Shown here: one piece after another, positions 58,055 to 64,000 of the stretch | How the letters are laid out: each line of letters starts with the position of its first letter | How positions within the stretch are numbered: position 1 is the stretch's first letter | Assembly (NCBI GenBank): GCA_948144175.1 | Contig: CANXME010002337.1 | Coordinates: 604,001-668,000, forward strand | DNA length: 64,000 nt | Direction of reading: 5' to 3' | Source: Closterium sp. NIES-65 | Lineage: Eukaryota > Streptophyta > Zygnematophyceae > Desmidiales > Closteriaceae | Notes under the pieces: generated by a model | The model's input: the letters and a program-made list of their open reading frames with translations, nothing else | What the model was told of the DNA's origin: nothing | Database searches by the model: none | Made by a program: the position numbers and the translations under genes

Positions 58055-58764
58055 GACGCGTGTGAATTGCACTGGATGGCTGCCTGTAGTTAGTTGAAAT
58101 GGGCGCTGCCGTGCTGCATCTTAGTTTGTCGGCCATATCACTGCGCTGCACTCAACTGGGTTATTTTATGCATCCCATGCATATGCAAATACACCTTACA
58201 CAGCAGAGTGAGATGTGCAAGGCCCACTGCAATAATAATGTAGCATCACTGCACCTGACACCAGTCTGCATCAGCAGCAGTCTGACAGGGGTTGAAATAG
58301 CAGTCCTAAGAGCCGTTGCTAATATCAAGTATTGGCAAGACACAAGTGTGGGCAACCCAGAATTAATGCTGTATGGATGTTGCGCTGGTTACTGTACAAG
58401 AATTACTTAAAGCGGAGTTTCCAAGGTTGGCTGAACCGTCAGGGTACAAGTCGAGTCAAACCAGTGGGTTCGGTATGGAAAATTGGCAGACAGTCAGCTT
58501 CCAGTCAGCTTTTTGACGGGAAAAAAACTGGCGGGTATTTCGAGAAATCGAGGTGATGCATCCTGATCTGCTAGTTCCAGCTTCACCCTTTTTCGCTCAT
58601 GCAAAGTCCACTAACTACTACTACCTTGTTAGCTAGTTGTTCACATAGACGGGAATCTCTAAATTATTCCGCTGTAGTCGAAGCAGCTGTGTTGTCTCTG
58701 TCTTTCAGAGCACGTGAGTCGGGAGATGCTGCCTGTTCAAGGACTTCGTGACTCGACTGACAGA
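58055..58764. other. Intergenic region between the paralogues
   Basis: No gene recognised. The last 60 bases before gene B resemble the corresponding region before gene A (GACTCGACTGACAGAATG against ATTCGACTGGCAGAATGA), so the duplication included upstream sequence. Confidence 0.6.
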
Positions 58765-61700
58765 ATGCGAGTCGCTCGACGGATTTCGTTAGGTCGACGA
58801 ATTTCATCAGCTCAGCGTTTCCTGTTTCTTACTTATGCTATTGCCCTTATACACGTGAGTCTCGTTACTGGCGACACTTTCGGCGACGCAGTTATCATTG
58901 TCACGTAGTATTCATTAAAGAAAAGCTGTTTTAGATCACCCATGCAGTTTTTCGTCATGTTTCATGATCGCTTTTCTATTATTTACGTTTGTCCGTTCTA
59001 AAGGTCACCCATGCAGTTGTCATAGCGGAAGTTCGAACGTTAATCTGTCATTAGTTATGAGCTTCCTCTTGATTCGATTCCACACGAGGTTGTCCGAAAT
59101 AGAAGCAGCTGGATTTTTTACTCAATGTTTATGCTTTGGCGTTCCGCATCCCTCGTCTCTCCTCGCAGCCACTTAGCCTTTCCCGGCCTTTCCCTTACCT
59201 TCCCTTATTGTCACATCAGGTTGGGAATGCAGCAGACGAGCGCATTCACCACCGCGATGCCCTTGTGAGTGGATGAATGGCATGATGTGAGTGCAGCATG
59301 GTGCGATGACGTGCGTGCAGCATGATGCGATGGTGTATGTGCAGCATGGTGCGATGATGTGCATGCAGCATGATGCGATGGTGTATGTGCAGCATGGTGC
59401 GATGATGTGCATGCAGCATGATTCGATGGTGTATGTGCAGCATGGTGCGATGATGTCCGTGCAGCCTGATACGAGATGTGCGTACAGCCTGATGTGTTGT
59501 TTCGAGTGAAGCATGATGTTTCTCTGGGAGTTTTTTTGGCTAACTCCCCCCTCCATGCAAATTGCTCATGTTTCTTACGCCTCTGCTTCCCAATACACCC
59601 GCAGTGACCCAATTACTTCATCCCTCCCCAACCCCGTCCCCTTCCCCACCGCCAACTTGCTCCTCCCCTTTTCAGTCTCGGGCCATTATAGATGCTTTCC
59701 CGGACGTCCCCACTCTCATCGATTTCGGTTTCCCCGATCATTTATGTGGGACATGGCATCACAATTACACTCGCATGCACCAGCAAATCCGGGCAGCCAG
59801 CAAAAATCCATCCTCTGCCCCGCCGCCTGACACGCCGCCCGTGAAATTTCTCACCTTTGACGGCCTCAGCCACTGCGACAGCCTTGGGGAGACCCTCATG
59901 GGGCTGACGTCAGCATTCACTGTAGCTCTCCTCACTAACAGAGCCTTCGTTATAAAGCACCCGTGCATTCCCATGGCGTTTGAACCGGCGCTAATCGACT
60001 GGCAGCCGACCGAGGACGTGGGATTTGAGCCGGTCAGAAACGAAACTTTTCCATTGGACCCTCCTGACCGGGCAGTCACGCCGCCAATAGGAGCGAGCGA
60101 TATTGTGGAAGTTAATCTGGAATTACATCCCCAGGCGCACCCGGAAAAGGTGTTTCCGAAGGTGGAAGCTGCGAGGAACCTGCGTGTGGTGTGGAATAAG
60201 GATCTGCTAGTGCATATGCTGAAGGGGGCGAATGAATCGGTGTGGGGGGAGAGACTCAGGGCCATGGGCGTGCGAATTCCATACGCTTTTGGCTGCTTCG
60301 TTCGATACCTGTTGAGGTGGGTGATTGGAAGGGTGAGGTTGTATCTAAGGGCGAAAGTGGGTCGGAGTGGACGCAAATGCATGTTGATGTTGTAGTCCCA
60401 CCCTCCCTTCCTCCCTTATGTAATCCCGTTCATTTTGAGTAGAGCTTTTTATCCCTCTTCTCCCTTCTCGCTCTCCCCTCCTCGCCAGGCCCAAGCCGGA
60501 GGTGTGGCACAGGATGCAGCCGTTTGAGAAGCAGCTGAGGGGCGACAAGGTGGTGAGCATCGGCATGCACGTGCGGCACTTCGGCCGCGGGCCCCCCCCA
60601 CCCAACACCACCGTTAGCCCGGAGGAGGTGAAGCAAGTAATGGACGACGTCGTGTGGCCCGCCATTGAGTGCGCCAAGGTGGGTGCACAGAAAACAATAC
60701 CAAGGAAACTACCAATTCGTCCCATCTCTAACACTCACTCAGCCCAAACCCCCTTTCCCCCAGACGCATCTTACAGAATTTGGAAAACTGGTGGTATTCG
60801 CCAACTCTTGACGTGAAGTGGCTCGTTATTAGCGACTCGTTGCAACTTAATGTTTTATGAGACGATTTTTATTCAACTTATAAATCTTCTGTTCCCACCC
60901 CACACATGTAACAGAATCTGGAAAACTGGTGGTATCCGCCAACTCTTGACGTTAAGTGGCTCGTTATTAGCGACTCGTTGCAACTCAAACAGGAGGCTAC
61001 CAAAGTGAACGATTCTAAGGTGATGTGAAAATATTCCAGGGTGATGTGATGCAATATATCTGAGTTCAAAGGTGGTGTGATTATAGCGAGTCCAAGGGCA
61101 AGTCTTGTCTCAGCCCCCCTTCCCCCCGTGCTAGAGATCTTTCAAATTGAGTCGCATTGAAGTTACCCCTCTTGCTAAACATTTCCTGTTCTTTTTCAGC
61201 CACCCTTGGTCTCGTGATAAAAGTGTAGTTTTGAGACGTCTGAAAACTACACTTTTATCACGTGGCTACATTTCCTGTTCTTTTTCAACCACCCTTGGTC
61301 TCCTCCCTCGGCTCACTGCAGATTGTGATCACCGAATTTGAACCGTGATTCCCACCCTCCCTCCTCAGCGTCAGCACCACCAAGGCTTTCTGTTAAAAGA
61401 AACCCATTCCCCCACCTCCCCCTTACCTCCTTTCCCCACCCTGCTTCCTTTGCAGTTTGTGATCACCGAATTCGAACCGTGGGCCCCACCCTCCCTCCTC
61501 AGCGTCAGCCAGTAACACCCATGGCCCCCAATAACAAACTCCTCACCCCTTCTCTCCCCGTGTTTCCCCTCTCACTGCAGATTGTGATCACCGAATTTGA
61601 ACCGTGGGTCCCACCCTCCCTCCTCAGCATCAGCCAAAGCCCCCCTCCCCCACCCGCGCCTGCACCCCCTCCCTCCTCCGACCCTTCTTCCAATCCCACC

Positions 61701-61937
61701 ACCCCTGAGGGACCCCCTCTTCCTGCAATCCCCTCTGTGCAAACCTTTCAAGAGACAGTCACTGAGTGGCTGCTGCTCTCCTCGTGCAACTCCTTTGTCG
61801 TTTCGACATCCGCCTTTGGCCGTACGGCTGCCATGTACTCAATGCACCCTATGAGCATCTACACACCGCAGTCGTGTGAGCCTCAGACTCCCGTCCGCGT
61901 CAGCAGCTTCGGAGAGGGGTCACAGCGGCAGTTTTAA
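58765..61937 (+). CDS. Fucosyltransferase-like glycosyltransferase, paralogue B
   Basis: Exons 58765-58854, 59220-59264, 59676-60316, 60489-60678, 60915-61019 and 61581-61937; 1428 nt, 475 residues. The first four exons have exactly the same lengths as in gene A. The protein carries the same blocks: HLCGTWHHNYTRMHQQI, LMGLTSAFTVALLTNRAF, VVSIGMHVRHFGRG, ENWWYPPTLDVKWLVISDS and LLLSSCNSFVVSTSAFGRTA. The main differences are a shorter Thr/Pro stretch in the last exon and SPEEVKQVMDDVVWPAIECA in exon 4. Introns differ much more than exons, so both copies are probably under selection. Confidence 0.72.
59275..59500. repeat. About 62-bp minisatellite in intron 2 of gene B
   Basis: Units of GCATGATGCGATGGTGTATG/GCAGCATGGTGCGATGATGT repeated about 3.5 times; the open frames here (HHAAHTPSHHAACTSS on the minus strand) are repeat artefacts. 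Confidence 0.88.
60770..61580. repeat. Exon 5 and exon 6 start copies in gene B
   Basis: An upstream copy of exon 5 (NLENWW region) lies at about 60770-60852. Copies of the exon 6 start (ITEFEPW) with AG acceptor occur at about 61321 and 61456 before the model exon at 61581. Confidence 0.82.
61213..61262. repeat. 50-bp near-perfect palindrome, ACGT core
   Basis: Centre TTTTGAGACGTCTGAAAA, with arms extended by CGTGATAAAAGTGTAG and its complement; one mismatch in 50 bp. CATTTCCTGTTCTTTTTCA plus CCACCCTTGGTCTC lies on both sides. Confidence 0.95.
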
Positions 61938-62125
61938 AGCACATGGCATTGCACGTTGCACATTGCAGCTTCGGGGAGGGGTTTTAGAGGCATTCCTGAG
62001 GAGCATGCTATTGCATGTTGCACCTCTTAAGCTGCATGTTAAAACCGCAATCTCTTCCCATGTTTTCGTTGCATCCCATTACTGGCTCGGTCTAGCTAAG
62101 CAAAGAAACAAGGGTGGCTTGCAAT

Positions 62126-62769
62126 CAGGGCCTCAGAAGTCAGCGAAAAAAGGCTGATTTAGGGTCTGGACGCTAATTTCCCAGGCATATGGCTGATGTG
62201 TTGGCTGATAATTCAGTTTTTTTTTATTTGTGTTGGCTGATTCTTCAGGTTTTTTTTTTAAGTATTGGCTGATTTTCCAGCGTTTTTTTACAAGTGTCCG
62301 CTGATTGATCAGACTTGTAACGAGAGTGTAGGCTGAACTCACGCTAGTACAGATTCGTGCCGGAGCCGTGTTTTTCGGCTGTCCATGTACATCCACCGTC
62401 AATCACGCAAAAGTAGCCACGTACAGCGCCGACGCGGCGGGAAAACGAATTTCCCCGACGAGTCGGTTGCTTCGTTGTCACCGACAGAATGCTTCAATTG
62501 ATGTGATTGGTTGTTTAACCAATCACATCCCTTATGCGCCATTCACCAACCACCAGGGCAGCACAGCACAGCACCTGCTAAACTTAATGAACAAAGTGCT
62601 TAAACATAGATCAGCCTGCATTTTTTAGTGAGGCTGATTAGTCAGCGTTTTTTTAGGTGACTTGTCTGAAAAATCAGATTTTTTTTTTGAACCAACTCTG
62701 ATTGATCAGCCTAGCGTAGCCTGCTAAGGCTGACGTCTCAGCCAAGCTAAAAACGAATCTGAGGCCCTG
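62126..62769. mobile_element. Non-autonomous hAT-type DNA transposon (MITE), complete
   Basis: Perfect 12-bp terminal inverted repeats CAGGGCCTCAGA (62126-62137) and TCTGAGGCCCTG (62758-62769), flanked by an identical 8-bp target duplication CTTGCAAT (62118-62125 and 62770-62777). A CAGGG terminus with an 8-bp duplication is diagnostic of the hAT superfamily. The 644-bp body has no transposase frame. Many GGCTGAT or GCTGATT words lie within 250 bp of the left end and related ATCAGCC words near the right end, fitting subterminal transposase-binding repeats. It inserted just 3' of paralogue B. Confidence 0.9.
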
Positions 62770-62987
62770 CTTGCAATCATTTACATGGAGCCTGTAGGAA
62801 CACTAGCAGCGCCAGTGCTGTTGTAATGAGACTCGATGATGCAAGGGTTCCATTCAAGTACAGAAGCAGGAGAATACATCATACAATGCAACAGTGTCAC
62901 ACAGTCTTTTAAATTGACTTGAAAGTCAGCTTGTTGCATTCATCTGTTGTGTGCTACATAGGATACAGAAGCAGGATACATCAATAC
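62770..62987. other. Spacer between the hAT element and the copia LTR
   Basis: AGAAGCAGGA with ATACATCA occurs twice (about 62863 and 62970). Between them, AGTCTTTTAAATTGACTTGAAAGTC (given as CTTTTAAATTGACTTGAAAG at 62905-62924) may be a strongly decayed TCGA-type palindrome. Confidence 0.45.
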
Positions 62988-63423
62988 TGTTGGGCTGAGA
63001 AGGCCCTTAAGGATCTTTGCAGAGGATAACTCTGGGTAGGAAACTTGTAATAGCGGAAGCGTTTAATGAATCTTGTGAACCGACCTTGCACTAGTGTGTG
63101 AGAGCAAAGTAGATTGAATTAAACAAGCAAATACAAGGTTTTATATAAGAGTACAGGGAATACGAATGGATAGATAACTGTATTTGCTGTTGCGATCCGA
63201 TACAGTGCGACTCGGGCAACTGCTCTGTAACGAGTCAGTTGTGTGTCCTTAACTGTCGCGCTGTAATTGTCGAGTCAAAGGTCGCTGACCTTTGACTTTC
63301 TCGTAACCTCCAGGCGGTTACCCTAACCTCCGAGGTTTGACTCGATGCTTCGATTCGGACTGCTTCGCTAGTGTCTTGGGTTTTGACACGACAGAAGCGC
63401 ACTAAGACTTATTGTTTCCAACA
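62988..63423 (-). repeat. 3' LTR of a Ty1/copia element
   Basis: 436 bp bounded by TGTTGG and CCAACA, the 6-bp inverted ends typical of copia LTRs. On the minus strand it is directly preceded by a polypurine tract GAAGGGGAG, as expected at the start of a 3' LTR. The matching 5' LTR lies beyond the window. Confidence 0.88.
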
Positions 63424-64000
63424 CTCCCCTTCGCTTCTGGATCGCCGCAGGTGACGTGGCCTTGTCCAGTCAGCATCATGCAGTATTCGAACTTCTGCTT
63501 TCCGAGCTTCTTGGTCAGGTAATCGGCTGCCATCTCAGATGTTGGACAGTATGACAGATCGAGTTTCCCCTTTTCGATCTCGTCCTTCACGAAGAAATAG
63601 CGCAGGGCGATGTGTTTCGTCCTGTTTGCGAAGCCGTTCTTGTTGGCGATGCGAATTGCTGACTGGTTGTCGCAGAACACGGTGAAGCTGGGTAACTCGG
63701 CTAGCTTCGCTTCTTCCAGTAGTTCGCGAAGGTAAAGTCCCTCCTTGGTGGCTGAGCAGAGTGCAATATATTTCGCTTCAGCTGAAGACATTGCGATTAA
63801 CTCCTGCTTACTCGACTGCTAGGAGATAGGACCGATAGGTTCGAGGCGGTAGACATAGCCGGTGCGTGAGCGTCTGTTATCGGTGTCGCCAGCGTGATCG
63901 GCGTCGACGTAGCCGATTAGCTTGGTCGGTGTAGTTGCGTTTTTGTGATAGGTTAATCCGATCGTCGCGGTGCTGACGAAATAGTGGAGTTGTCAGAATA
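63402..64000 (-). pseudogene. Ty1/copia pol, RNase H end, with in-frame stops
   Basis: The minus strand reads LIGYVDADHAGDTDNRRSRT, GYVYRLEPIGPIS, stop, QSSKQELIAMSSAEAKYIAL, then VFCDNQSAIRIANKNGFANR, TKHIALRYFFVKDEI and ADYLTKKLGKQKFEYCM. These are the conserved copia RNase H blocks (DADxAGD, SSAEAKYIAL, DNQSAI, RTKHI). TAG at 63819-63821 replaces the conserved Trp of ISWxSSKQ, and a TGA lies near 63992, so this copy is inactive. The pol stop falls about 20 nt inside the LTR. The element continues beyond the window. Confidence 0.9.

Overview
The window is nuclear DNA of a plant-lineage (streptophyte) eukaryote. It carries a class I LOB-domain protein, a trichome-birefringence-like (TBL) protein, an ankyrin-TPR protein like Arabidopsis TPR10, and a two-EH-domain protein of the AtEH/Pan1 (TPLATE complex) type. 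Long homopolymer tracts (Gln, Ala, Gly, Ser), GC-rich coding and intron-rich genes full of repeats fit a charophyte alga better than a vascular plant; a zygnematophyte such as Closterium is a guess from gene content only. I found no rRNA, tRNA, CRISPR array or bacterial feature.

Layout. Plus strand: ankyrin-TPR gene, 5' truncated (1-4132); LOB-domain gene (5372-10569); TBL gene (13031-16633). Minus strand: cytochrome P450 (26592-18526); a Ty1/copia integrase relic (26731-26966, plus); a secreted Cys-rich protein with EGF-like and PAN-like parts (31864-27067); a disordered protein with four NPF motifs (about 39200-33358). Plus strand again: EH-domain gene (40692-52555) and two tandem fucosyltransferase-like paralogues (53373-58054 and 58765-61937). 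The right end holds a complete non-autonomous hAT element (62126-62769) and the 3' end of a Ty1/copia element, minus strand, with its LTR (62988-63423). I joined exons by hand from GT(or GC)-AG borders and reading phase. Every finished model has a coding length divisible by three, which is a strong internal check, but none is supported by transcripts. Positions may be off by one or two bases.

The most unusual feature is a family of short perfect palindromes, TTTTGAG-NNNN-CTCAAAA, whose four-base centre is itself palindromic and occurs in four forms: TCGA, AATT, ACGT and GCGC. About 29 exact copies and many decayed ones are scattered across the window. Nearly all sit exactly at the junction between two direct copies of a 30-110 bp flanking sequence. 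The duplicated pieces are very often exon ends with their splice site, so introns here are packed with decaying copies of neighbouring exon borders, and one junction lies in frame inside a coding exon. This looks like a lineage-specific duplication or insertion process that marks each event with a palindrome; an assembly artefact must be excluded.

Functionally, the EH-domain gene and the NPF-motif gene are divergent neighbours. NPF is the ligand of EH domains, so they may work together in clathrin-mediated endocytosis. The TBL protein, the fucosyltransferase-like pair and the secreted Cys-rich protein point to wall or extracellular-matrix glycan biology.
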